Numbered from the stretch's first letter, positions 1 to 5,974 are shown. The stretch: DNA of 6,197 bases from Candidatus Dormiibacter sp. (GCA_025450495.1 JANWHI010000093.1:1-6197); one strand, 5' to 3'. A program made the numbers and translations. Notes: generated by a model from the letters alone, not told the origin.

Positions 1-584
1 ATGGTCCAGCCCGGGTAGCTGCCGTTGGTCTGCGCCGGGCCGCTGTCGCCGGCGTAGAAGTACAGCGCCAGGCCGTTGTCGGTGACCTGCGTCCTGCCGT
101 CGCCCCGCACCAACGATCCAAGGTGTCCGCTGACACCCGATCCCGCCATCGGTGTGGTTCCTGCGGCGACGGTCAGCGGCGGCCACTCGCTGGCGCACCC
201 GCCGTTGCACATGGTCGTTCCGCTGCCCGCGCTGTCGGAGTTGAACGTGTACAGGGTCCTGCCGTTGGACGCGGCCACCACCGCCTTTCCCATCGACGTT
301 GTGGCCGACGTGACCACCACACTGGTCATGCGCGTAGGCACGGTGGCTGACGGCATCGGCGGCGCTGTGCGTGGCGGCGTCGTGGCGCTGCTGCGCGGAG
401 GCGTCGCCGGCAGCGCGGTGGACGTGGCGGTGGGTGTAGGTGCGGTGCTGATGACCGGTGACGGCGACGCGGTGGCGACGGAGGTCGCTGCGCGGCTGGT
501 GCTGAGCGCTGCCGTCGCTGACCCGCAGCCTGCAAGGGTCAGGAGCGCGGTCGCTGCGGTGATACGTCGGATGCTGTGGCGCAT
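1..584 (-). CDS. Secreted-repeat (Y-X4-D motif, COG4315-type) lipoprotein, 3' end cut by the window edge
   Basis: The first 194 residues are present; the C-terminus lies beyond the left edge. The ATG at 584 follows AGAGGA (590-595) by 5 nt. The N-terminus has basic residues, a short hydrophobic stretch and the lipobox LAGC with Cys20, so the mature protein should be lipid-anchored outside the cell. Residues 21 to about 97 form an Ala/Thr/Pro/Ser-rich linker with no visible domain. From about residue 99 it matches the secreted-repeat family: Y112-T-F-N-S-D117 and Y175-F-Y-A-G-D180 both fit the family motif Y-x-[FWY]-x-x-D. Between them are a Cys pair (C126, C130) followed by SEWPPL, and GHLGSLVRGDGRTQVT. 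The biochemical function of this family is unknown. It lies 114 nt downstream of the exporter permease on the same strand, so it could belong to the same regulon, but it may have its own promoter. The family call is firm; any role is inference. Confidence 0.88.
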   Translation of the reverse strand, partial: MRHSIRRITAATALLTLAGCGSATAALSTSRAATSVATASPSPVISTAPTPTATSTALPATPPRSSATTPPRTAPPMPSATVPTRMTSVVVTSATTSMGKAVVAASNGRTLYTFNSDSAGSGTTMCNGGCASEWPPLTVAAGTTPMAGSGVSGHLGSLVRGDGRTQVTDNGLALYFYAGDSGPAQTNGSYPGWT

Positions 585-589
585 GCCGG

Positions 590-595
590 TCCTCT
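590..595 (-). promoter_or_regulatory. Ribosome binding site of the lipoprotein gene
   Basis: AGAGGA on the minus strand lies 5 nt before the ATG at 584. It supports that start, which also places the lipobox Cys at residue 20, a normal signal-peptide length. The rest of the 585-698 spacer shows no convincing promoter or terminator. Confidence 0.6.
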
Positions 596-698
596 GTGTC
601 GAGCTGCGCACACTGTCTCCGCGCTCGCGTGGACACGCACAACGTCCGAAAGTCTTAAGACGCGCGCGCTCCGCCCGCGTCGCCCTCTGCGCGTCGCG

Positions 699-1559
699 TC
701 AGAGCTCGCGGCGGCGGAATGCGAGGATCGTGAGCGCAACCACTGCGACGATCCAGGCCGCTGCCCAGGCGAGGTAGGCACCCGCCGGTGCGGTCACCGA
801 CGTGAACGGGTTGGCTGCCGCCTCGCGGCTGCCCGACGCCACTGCGACGATGCTCGCCGGCTCCATGTTGAAGATCGCCCCTCGCCACAACCCGTCGGAG
901 GGAAGCAGCAGGCGGCTGACGGTGCCCGTGGCCTCGATGGGGCCGTTGTTGAGGACTGCTCCCACCGCGCCGGCCACACCGGCGATCCAGGTGATGAAGA
1001 AGGGCATGAGCGCGATGACGCCCGCCGTGATGCCGGAGAGTCGCACGCTGAGGCACAGCGTGAGCGTCAGGAGAACCAGCCCCTCCGCCGCCACGAAGGC
1101 CGACGCCTCCACCGGGTGTGGGGGCACGTACCCCGTGGCCCAGTGCACGACGAGGAACTCGATGGCAGTGGCTGCAGCCGCGTAGAGGACGATGAGGCCG
1201 CCGAGGCCGAGCCACTTGCCAACGATCACCTGGGCGCGTTCGATCGGCCGCGCCACCACCGCAAGTGCCGGCCCCGATTCGACCTCCGCGGAGACCGACT
1301 GCGCCGCAACCATCACCGCGCCAAGTCCAAGCACCGCGCTGAACATGAACAGCACGAAGATGAGCAGCTGCGACGAGATCACCCGCACGTCGGCGGGCGT
1401 CAGCAGCGTGCCGTCGCGGTTGTGCACACCGGGAAGCCGGCTGAAACCCCAGCCGGTGAGCAGGATGGCGGCGGCGCTGAGCATCACCAGCGCCAGAACC
1501 AGCCTGCGCCGGCTGACCTCGCGCACCGTCACCATGGCGATGGTCAGCACCCCGCTCAT
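699..1559 (-). CDS. ABC-2 type transporter permease
   Basis: The product is a 286-residue integral membrane protein, the transmembrane half of an ABC exporter. About six hydrophobic segments are visible: residues 19-40, 62-88, 115-138, 150-170, 174-200 and 260-280. The cytoplasmic stretch after segment 2 (SAEVESGPALAVVARPI, near residue 90) matches the conserved loop of NosY/ABC-2 permeases, usually written as E-x-x-x-G-T-L-x-x-L-L-x-x-P. It ends in FRRREL, a common permease tail. The ATG at 1559 overlaps the TGA of the ATPase gene (ATGA, 4 nt). The reading frame continues upstream, but that part is Arg/Gly-rich shadow of the ATPase C-terminus. No strong ribosome binding site is seen, so translation is probably coupled to the ATPase. 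The substrate cannot be told from the sequence. Confidence 0.9.
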   Translation of the reverse strand: MSGVLTIAMVTVREVSRRRLVLALVMLSAAAILLTGWGFSRLPGVHNRDGTLLTPADVRVISSQLLIFVLFMFSAVLGLGAVMVAAQSVSAEVESGPALAVVARPIERAQVIVGKWLGLGGLIVLYAAAATAIEFLVVHWATGYVPPHPVEASAFVAAEGLVLLTLTLCLSVRLSGITAGVIALMPFFITWIAGVAGAVGAVLNNGPIEATGTVSRLLLPSDGLWRGAIFNMEPASIVAVASGSREAAANPFTSVTAPAGAYLAWAAAWIVAVVALTILAFRRREL

Positions 1560-2536
1560 GCCGCCGCCCCGTCGTCGGCCGCGCGCAGCACCTCGAGGAA
1601 ACGGTCCTCGAGCGAGAGACGTTGCGGCTCGACCGCGTGCACGCGCCCACCGAGCGCGACCACCGCCGCGACGATGTCGGCGATCGCCTCGCCGTCGACC
1701 CCTGCGACGCTGACCCACGCACCGTCGGTGGCGACGTCGCCCCACCGCGTCAGGTGTTGGGCGAGGCCGTGCACCCCGGTGACGTGGAGGCGAACCGCGG
1801 TCCCACCGCCGAGGATCTCGTCCAGGGTGCCCGACGCGATCACCCGACCATGGTCGACCACCGCAACGCGGTCACACACCTGCTCCACCTCGCTGAGCAG
1901 GTGCGAGTTGAGGAAGACGGCGGTGCCCTTGGCTCGCAGCGCCCGGATGACGTCGCGAACGTCGTGTCGGCCGACGGGGTCGAGCGCGGACGTCGGCTCA
2001 TCGAGGAACACAATCTCCGGCGCACCGAGCATGGCGACGGCGAGTCCGAGACGTTGCTGCATGCCCTTGGAGAACGTGCCCACGCGATCGCGCGCGCGGT
2101 CACTGAGCCCCACGGTGGCGAGCACCTCGTCAACCTGGTCGTCGCGCTCGGCTCGCGGGATGGCGATGAGACGGCAGTGGAAGCGCAGCACCTCGACAGG
2201 GGACAGCCACGCCGGGTAGCGGAAGAGCTCCGGGAGGTAGCCCACCCGGCGCCGGGCCTCCGCGTGGCCGATCGGCTCGCCGAGCAGCCAGGCATCGCCC
2301 GACGTCGGCGTGGTCAGCCCGAGCAGGAGCTTCACCGCCGTCGTCTTGCCCGCGCCGTTGGGCCCCAGGAACCCGAAGATCTCGCCTCGCGGCACGGACA
2401 TGCTGAGTCCCGCGAGGGCCTCGATGTGCCCGTATCGCTTGGTCAGCCCGACCGCGTGGATCGCCGGGACCCCAGTCCCGGCGTCCGCGCTCATCGCCGC
2501 GGGCTCGGTGGCGACCTCAGTGGAGGGAACGGGCAA
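1556..2536 (-). CDS. ABC transporter ATP-binding protein (ABC-2 exporter type)
   Basis: This 326-residue nucleotide-binding subunit would power the permease encoded directly downstream. Seen in order are Walker A GPNGAGKTT (58-66), a Q-loop region where Glu replaces the usual Gln (GYLPE, 99-103), the signature FSKGMQQRLG (155-164), Walker B IVFLDEP (175-181), the D-loop SALD (183-186) and the H-loop His212. Glu at the Q-loop is common in NosF-like ATPases of ABC-2 systems. Residues 245-326 form the C-terminal extension typical of these drug or lipid exporter ATPases. The start is uncertain. The TTG at 2536 has GAGG 9 nt upstream and overlaps the anti-sigma gene by 20 nt; the ATG at 2494 gives a more usual N-terminus but has a poor ribosome binding site. 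All catalytic motifs are intact, so it should be active. Confidence 0.93.
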   Translation of the reverse strand: MPVPSTEVATEPAAMSADAGTGVPAIHAVGLTKRYGHIEALAGLSMSVPRGEIFGFLGPNGAGKTTAVKLLLGLTTPTSGDAWLLGEPIGHAEARRRVGYLPELFRYPAWLSPVEVLRFHCRLIAIPRAERDDQVDEVLATVGLSDRARDRVGTFSKGMQQRLGLAVAMLGAPEIVFLDEPTSALDPVGRHDVRDVIRALRAKGTAVFLNSHLLSEVEQVCDRVAVVDHGRVIASGTLDEILGGGTAVRLHVTGVHGLAQHLTRWGDVATDGAWVSVAGVDGEAIADIVAAVVALGGRVHAVEPQRLSLEDRFLEVLRAADDGAAA

Positions 2537-3617
2537 TGTCGAGCACCTCGCTCTCTGGAAGGAGACCGCCGACAGCGTAGACGACGCCGTCCTTCTCCCA
2601 GATCACGGCGGAGCCCAGGCCCGTCGAGTCGCCCGTCACCACGCCCTGCACGCCGTGGATGGAGATGGTCTGCGAGGTCATCACACCACTGATGACCGGG
2701 ATCGGGAGCGTGCTGCCCGGGTCACCGATGGCCCGAATTTCGGCGGCCAGCTGCGGCGACACGCCGGGCTGCGCCACGAGGAAGTCCTCGAGCTGCTTGA
2801 GGGTGGCCCCGTTGGTCGCCGCAGTGGGGCGCACGCCCTGCGCGATCACCAGTGCCGGCGGCGAGCCGGAGGCGTCCGCCGACCCGCCGCTCGACGCGCC
2901 GTACACGGCGACGACCGCCGGCCCGGCGTCGACGGTCACTGTGGTGCCATCGAGCGAAGCGGGGATATCCGGCGCCGCGCGCCCGGCCCTGGCAGCCGCC
3001 GCAGCCGCCGCGGCGGCGTCGAGCGTGAAGGTGGCGCTGCCGTGGCCGACGACCTCCCAGCGCACCGTCGCCGGAACGTCCGCAGGCAGGGTGGACGGCG
3101 TCAGCACGTTGAGCCCCGTGCTCGCTGCCGCCTGCGCCGGCCCGGCAACCTGCTGGGGCTCGAGGTTGGTGGTCGTCATCCTTCCGTACTGGGCGAGGTC
3201 AGGAAGGCCGTTGAGCGAGCCCGACGTCAGGGTGACCGGCGCCACCTTGGTGGGGGAGAAGATGGACAGCCATCCCGCCGCGTTGGCCGACACCACGAGC
3301 CCGGCCACGACGACGGGCACCGCGATGGCCCCAAGTGCCCACCGGCGCCGGCTGCGGTGCGGCATCGCCAGTCCTGACCCCGGCAGGGGCTCACCAGATG
3401 CGACGCGCTGGCGCAGACTGGTCAGGGCGCTTTCCGTGGTGGCAATGGGCATGGCGTTGCCGGCGAACACGTTGGTGGCGCGCGTCGCGTCCTCGGCGAT
3501 GCCCGCGGCAGTGCGCCGGCAGCGGTCGCAGCCGTCGAGGTGCGCACGTTCGCTGTTCGACACCGCGAAGCTGTCGTCGTGGAGACGGCGCAGCGTCCCT
3601 TCACTGAGATGCCGCAC
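2517..3617 (-). CDS. Membrane-spanning zinc-finger anti-sigma factor with large external domain
   Basis: The 366-residue protein probably binds and inhibits the sigma factor encoded just upstream. Its N-terminal cytoplasmic region carries the anti-sigma zinc-finger pattern H26-x3-C30-x2-C33. A basic stretch (RSRRR, 88-92) precedes one transmembrane helix at about 93-115. Residues 116-366 should lie outside the membrane and form the presumed sensor domain. This domain includes a run of nine Ala (201-209), the stretch LKQLEDFLVAQPGVSPQLAAEIRAIGDP (described here by its ends only: LKQLEDF to IGDP) and a C-terminal GVVYAVGG segment. I recall similar domains in actinobacterial sigma operons but cannot name a family. 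The GTG at 3617 was chosen because AAAGGAGGT lies 5 nt upstream; the ATG at 3668 gives 17 extra residues that are a shadow of the sigma gene. The gene overlaps the sigma gene by 17 nt and the ATPase gene by about 20 nt. Confidence 0.85.
   Translation of the reverse strand: MRHLSEGTLRRLHDDSFAVSNSERAHLDGCDRCRRTAAGIAEDATRATNVFAGNAMPIATTESALTSLRQRVASGEPLPGSGLAMPHRSRRRWALGAIAVPVVVAGLVVSANAAGWLSIFSPTKVAPVTLTSGSLNGLPDLAQYGRMTTTNLEPQQVAGPAQAAASTGLNVLTPSTLPADVPATVRWEVVGHGSATFTLDAAAAAAAAARAGRAAPDIPASLDGTTVTVDAGPAVVAVYGASSGGSADASGSPPALVIAQGVRPTAATNGATLKQLEDFLVAQPGVSPQLAAEIRAIGDPGSTLPIPVISGVMTSQTISIHGVQGVVTGDSTGLGSAVIWEKDGVVYAVGGLLPESEVLDIARSLH
2991..3017 (-). repeat. Nine-codon alanine tract inside the anti-sigma gene
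   Basis: Nine consecutive Ala codons (GCC, GCG and GCT mixed) encode residues 201-209 of the external domain. Codon mixing makes slippage less likely than in a pure repeat. Confidence 0.8.
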
Positions 3618-4119
3618 GGTCAACCTCCTTTCTGAGCGCCGACTCGGCTCGGCGCAACATCGTCCCAACGTCGTTCTGGTTCACGTCCATGGCGGCCGCG
3701 CCCTCCGCATAGCTGAGGCCGCTGTGCCGAAGAACGAGCACTGTTGCGGATCGCCGCGGCAACCGCTGAAGCGCGGCGCGCAGGACGCGACCGTCGTCAG
3801 CGCGCTCCACTGCGACCGCGGGATCGAGCGGCTCGGAGACTGCTCCGGCCAGCTGCTCGCGGCGGTTGCGCCGCCGCTCGGAGCGAAGCACGTTGAGCGC
3901 CGTATGGGCGGCCGCGGCGCAGACCCAGCTACCCGCCCACGCCTGGTCGCTGCACCGGCGGCGATGGAGTGCCAGGAAGGCGTCCTGGGCGACGTCCTCG
4001 GCGCGGCTGCGGTCGCCGAGGACGCGCGTCGCGATCGCCACCGCACGACCGTACTCGGCGCGAAAGACGCGATCGAACGCCTTGTCCGTGACCGAGGCGA
4101 CGGCGGGAGGGGCGCTCAT
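3601..4119 (-). CDS. ECF-type sigma-70 family RNA polymerase sigma factor
   Basis: The product has 172 residues, a normal ECF length. Region 2 spans about 15-83 and includes the FDRVFRAEYGRAVAIA helix and the acidic RAEDVAQDAF motif (39-48). Region 4 spans about 115-165, with LQRLPRRSATVLVLRHSG followed by the helix-turn-helix LSYAEGAAAMDVNQNDVGTM and then LRRAESALRKEV. It should direct RNA polymerase to its own promoter set and be held inactive by the anti-sigma factor encoded by the overlapping downstream gene. The ATG at 4119 was chosen; GGAGAGG lies 11 nt upstream, somewhat far. A GTG at 4143 would add eight residues but has no ribosome binding site. A candidate ECF promoter ends 6 nt before the ATG, which would make the transcript leaderless and remove GGAGAGG from the mRNA. 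I could not assign a specific ECF group. Confidence 0.9.
   Translation of the reverse strand: MSAPPAVASVTDKAFDRVFRAEYGRAVAIATRVLGDRSRAEDVAQDAFLALHRRRCSDQAWAGSWVCAAAAHTALNVLRSERRRNRREQLAGAVSEPLDPAVAVERADDGRVLRAALQRLPRRSATVLVLRHSGLSYAEGAAAMDVNQNDVGTMLRRAESALRKEVDRAASQ
3623..3631 (-). promoter_or_regulatory. Strong Shine-Dalgarno site of the anti-sigma gene, inside the sigma gene
   Basis: AAAGGAGGT on the minus strand lies 5 nt before the GTG at 3617 and is a near-perfect match to the 16S anti-SD sequence. It decides the start of the anti-sigma gene and suggests that the inhibitor is translated efficiently relative to the sigma factor, whose own site is weak. Confidence 0.85.
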
Positions 4120-4125
4120 GCGCCA

Positions 4126-4152
4126 GACGGCCTCTCCATTCACACAGGTTCA
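4126..4152 (-). promoter_or_regulatory. Candidate autoregulatory ECF promoter of the sigma operon
   Basis: On the minus strand TGAACC (4147-4152) is followed after 17 nt by CGTC (4126-4129), then 6 nt to the sigma ATG at 4119. Many ECF promoters have a -35 with GAAC or TGAAAC and a -10 of CGTC type with 16-18 nt between, so the match is reasonable. The elements are short and could arise by chance in GC-rich DNA. Confidence 0.35.
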
Positions 4153-4176
4153 GCACCGCGACGCGGCATTGTGTGA
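4140..4176. repeat. Inverted repeat TCACACA/TGTGTGA upstream of the sigma gene
   Basis: Perfect 7-bp arms lie at 4140-4146 and 4170-4176 with 23 bp between them. The left arm falls in the spacer of the candidate ECF promoter and the right arm lies upstream of its -35, so a bound regulator could affect this promoter. The arms are not GC-rich and no T-tract follows, so a terminator is unlikely. Confidence 0.4.
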
Positions 4177-4192
4177 CGCGCGTGGGGCGACG

Positions 4193-5059
4193 TCAGAGGT
4201 TGGTGCCGCTGAGCGGGACGTCGACGGGCAGGCTCCCGGCCTCGTCGGCCTCACCGGCGGGGGAGGGGGCGGCTTCGACTCCCAGGCCGTACGAGGTCAT
4301 GGACAGACTTCCGTACGCGCAGCCCTCGACGAGGACGTCGAGCGTCTCGCCGGCTGCTGTCGCGAGCCCCGCGATGAACACGGCCGGCAGGAAATGGTCC
4401 GGGGTCGGGACCGCCTTGACGAAGTCATCGTGCTCGCGAAGGTCGAGGAACGACGCCGGTTCCTCGGTGAGCAGGGCACGCGCGTCGCGGTCGAACCGCT
4501 GCGCCCAGTCGAAGCCTCGCTCAGCAAACGACGGGTCCATCGCGCGCAGGTTGTGGACGATGTTGCCGCTGCCGAGGATGAGCACGCCCTGCTCGCGAAG
4601 GGGGGCCAGCCGGGCACCGAGCTCGAGGTGGTAATCGAACGGCTTGGTCGCATCGATGGAGAGCTGCACCACGGGGACGTCGGCCTCCGGATACATGTGG
4701 GTCAGCACCGACCAGGTGCCATGGTCGATGCCCCAGCTGTCCTCATCGATGCCCACCCACACGGGGTCGGCGACGCTGACGACCTCCGCGGCCAGCCCTG
4801 GGGAGCCCGGGGCACGGTACTCGAGGTCGAAGAGTTCCTGGGGAAACCCGTAGAAGTCGTGAATCGTGCGCGGCTGGGCCATGGCCGTGACCGCCGTGGC
4901 GTTGATGTACCAGTGGGCGGAGACGGCCAGGATCGCGCGCGGCCGCGGGATCGCCGCGGCGACCGACTCCCACGCCCGGGTGTAGTGGTTGTGCTCGATT
5001 GCGTTCATCGGGCTGCCGTGGCCGATGAACACGGCCGGCATGCGGGTCACACCGGTCAT
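4193..5059 (-). CDS. ygiD: 4,5-DOPA-type extradiol dioxygenase, YgiD family (class III)
   Basis: The 288-residue protein resembles E. coli YgiD closely: [82 protein letters not shown] and GSLSM. The four expected metal ligands are present at His14, His49, His169 and His222, with spacings 35, 120 and 53 against 35, 120 and 57 in YgiD as I recall it. YgiD cleaves L-DOPA to a seco-DOPA product, and family members bind zinc or iron; the natural substrate here is unknown. After GSLSM there is an unusual Pro/Ala/Glu-rich tail of about 28 residues. The ATG at 5059 was chosen because it places the gene 16 nt after the metallohydrolase stop. The ATG at 5143 would overlap that gene by 68 nt and adds a Pro/Arg-rich shadow. 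No clear ribosome binding site is seen, so coupling to the upstream gene is likely. Confidence 0.92.
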   Translation of the reverse strand: MTGVTRMPAVFIGHGSPMNAIEHNHYTRAWESVAAAIPRPRAILAVSAHWYINATAVTAMAQPRTIHDFYGFPQELFDLEYRAPGSPGLAAEVVSVADPVWVGIDEDSWGIDHGTWSVLTHMYPEADVPVVQLSIDATKPFDYHLELGARLAPLREQGVLILGSGNIVHNLRAMDPSFAERGFDWAQRFDRDARALLTEEPASFLDLREHDDFVKAVPTPDHFLPAVFIAGLATAAGETLDVLVEGCAYGSLSMTSYGLGVEAAPSPAGEADEAGSLPVDVPLSGTNL

Positions 5060-5075
5060 CGTCGCACGCAGCCCG

Positions 5076-5807
5076 TCAGGAGGTTCCGGCTTCCCGGGCG
5101 GCGCGGACCGCCGCAGAGACTCCCTGCGTCCAGGGTTCACCATGGCCCGGCAGCACCGTACCGGCGGTCACCCTGAGCAGAGCGGCCAGTGAGTCCAGCG
5201 CGGCCGGCGTGTCGGCGTTGAACCCGGAGGGCATGATCTGCGGGCCGACCCGCCCGGTCAGCGGGTTGCGCGTCACCAGCGCGTCGCCGGTCAGAAGCAC
5301 GCCGCGCGACTCGAGGTGGAGCGCCGCCGTGCCGGGAGTGTGGCCTGGGGCATGGACGACGCGTGGGTGGCCGGGCACGTCCAGTACCTCGCCGTCGGCG
5401 AAGGTCGACAGCTCGTGGATCGGCACGACGCGCAGCGCGCCTCGCCGGGCCAGGGAGAGCACCGTGCGGTACGTCTCCATGCGGACCAGGTAGCGGAGCA
5501 GGCCACCGTCGGGCCTGGCCTGCTTGGCGCCGCGCGCCAGGCCGGCATCCGCCTCGTGGATCCACACGCGAGACCCAGCGGTCGTGCGGGCTCGCTCGGC
5601 GAACCCGGTGTGGTCAGCATGCGCGTGGGTCACCAGCACAGCTTCGACATCGGCAAGTCGGTGCGCGAGGCGTCCGACGGTCTTGACGAGGAGGTTCCAG
5701 TCACCCGGCGTGCCCGCGTCGACGACGGTCCGCTTGCCGGCGTCCTCGACGACGTACCAGTTGACGACGCCCTTGGTCAGCCTGTGGACACCCGCCGCGA
5801 CCTCCAC
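5076..5807 (-). CDS. MBL-fold metallohydrolase
   Basis: The 243-residue protein has the complete metallo-beta-lactamase-fold metal site: HAHADH at 61-66, His156 in APGHTPGT, Asp175 in LLTGDAL and His222 in LPGHGEPW. It should be a soluble dinuclear zinc or iron hydrolase. The sequence is of the general glyoxalase II/lactonase-like group; the substrate cannot be predicted. The GTG at 5807 was chosen because GGAGGAGG lies 6 nt upstream and the protein then begins [20 protein letters not shown], the usual first strand of the fold. The longer GTG at 5867 adds 20 residues across the Shine-Dalgarno site and palindrome, so it is unlikely. It is the first gene of a probable two-gene operon with the dioxygenase, which suggests linked substrates, for example hydrolysis of an ester or lactone before or after ring cleavage; that is inference. 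Confidence 0.9.
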   Translation of the reverse strand: MEVAAGVHRLTKGVVNWYVVEDAGKRTVVDAGTPGDWNLLVKTVGRLAHRLADVEAVLVTHAHADHTGFAERARTTAGSRVWIHEADAGLARGAKQARPDGGLLRYLVRMETYRTVLSLARRGALRVVPIHELSTFADGEVLDVPGHPRVVHAPGHTPGTAALHLESRGVLLTGDALVTRNPLTGRVGPQIMPSGFNADTPAALDSLAALLRVTAGTVLPGHGEPWTQGVSAAVRAAREAGTS

Positions 5808-5813
5808 CCGTTG

Positions 5814-5821
5814 CCTCCTCC
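5814..5821 (-). promoter_or_regulatory. Strong Shine-Dalgarno site of the metallohydrolase gene
   Basis: GGAGGAGG on the minus strand lies 6 nt before the GTG at 5807 and fixes that start over the longer frame opening at 5867. Confidence 0.8.
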
Positions 5822-5849
5822 GTGCCCCGACATGAACGAGCAGTGTAGG

Positions 5850-5868
5850 GGTGCCCCCAGGGAGCACC
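5850..5868. promoter_or_regulatory. 19-bp near-perfect palindrome, candidate operator or leader hairpin
   Basis: GGTGCCCCCAGGGAGCACC is a 9-1-9 palindrome centred on 5859 with a single mismatched pair (5855/5863). It lies 43-61 nt upstream of the metallohydrolase GTG. Its symmetry suits a dimeric repressor; alternatively it folds as a short hairpin in the leader RNA. No known regulator consensus was recognised. Flanking CCCCGA (5825-5830) and TCGGGG (5875-5880) form a further 6-bp inverted pair around it. Confidence 0.45.
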
Positions 5869-5889
5869 GCTGAATCGGGGTAACAACCG

Positions 5890-5926
5890 TTGCGCTCGAG
5901 GGGAGGCGCCGAGCGGTCCAGCGCAA
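5890..5926. repeat. Competing inverted repeats in the divergent intergenic region
   Basis: TTGCGCT (5890-5896) and AGCGCAA (5920-5926) are perfect 7-bp arms. CGCTCG (5893-5898) and CGAGCG (5910-5915) form a second, mutually exclusive stem that shares the left arm. No T-tract follows on either strand, so this is not a clear terminator. Chance is possible at this GC content. Confidence 0.3.
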
Positions 5927-5931
5927 ACTAC

Positions 5932-5949
5932 TGATAATGCATATTCTCA
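5932..5949. promoter_or_regulatory. AT-rich 18-bp dyad TGAnAAT-N4-ATTnTCA, candidate operator
   Basis: TGATAATGCATATTCTCA shows half sites TGATAAT and ATTCTCA with 6 of 7 positions symmetric, around a 4-bp centre. It is the most AT-rich spot of the window and lies between divergent genes. The half sites look like Fur-family (Fur/Zur) boxes, but those normally have a 1-bp centre, so the spacing argues against a standard box. Confidence 0.3.
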
Positions 5950-5963
5950 CGAACTAGCGAACT
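5950..5963. repeat. Direct repeat of CGAACT upstream of the carbonic anhydrase promoter
   Basis: CGAACT occurs at 5950-5955 and 5958-5963 with an 8-bp period, 11 bp upstream of the candidate -35. It could be an activator site; the copies are short and the period is not a full helical turn. Confidence 0.25.
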
Positions 5964-5974
5964 GCTTGGGGAAG

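Noticed and set aside
659..695. Possible terminator after the permease gene (GACGCGC/GCGCGTC stem)
   Set aside because: The 7-bp stem has a 23-nt loop and no real T-tract after it, so it is too weak to call in such GC-rich sequence.
76..777. Plus-strand open frame of 233 codons at the left edge
   Set aside because: The minus strand here encodes a lipoprotein with lipobox and family motifs; the plus frame has none and crosses the intergenic gap into the permease gene.
576..2219. Plus-strand open frame of 547 codons opposite the permease and ATPase genes
   Set aside because: It is Arg/His/Pro-rich with no recognisable domain, lies antisense to two well-supported genes, and is the usual mirror of codon bias in GC-rich DNA.
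3618..3668. Longer anti-sigma start at ATG 3668
   Set aside because: The added residues overlap the sigma gene and lie upstream of and across the near-perfect Shine-Dalgarno site that serves the GTG at 3617.
2659..4176. Plus-strand open frame of 505 codons opposite the anti-sigma and sigma genes
   Set aside because: It is antisense to clear genes, shows no domain, and has low-complexity composition.
3866..5176. Plus-strand open frame of 436 codons opposite the dioxygenase gene
   Set aside because: It is a shadow of the dioxygenase and sigma genes; its composition is unlike a real protein.
5808..5867. Longer metallohydrolase start at GTG 5867
   Set aside because: It would place the palindrome end and the GGAGGAGG site inside the coding region, and the extra 20 residues do not fit the fold.
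5925..5953. Minus-strand promoter TTCGTG-N17-TAGTTT for the metallohydrolase gene
   Set aside because: The -10 fits TANNNT but the -35 matches only two bases of the consensus, so the evidence is insufficient.
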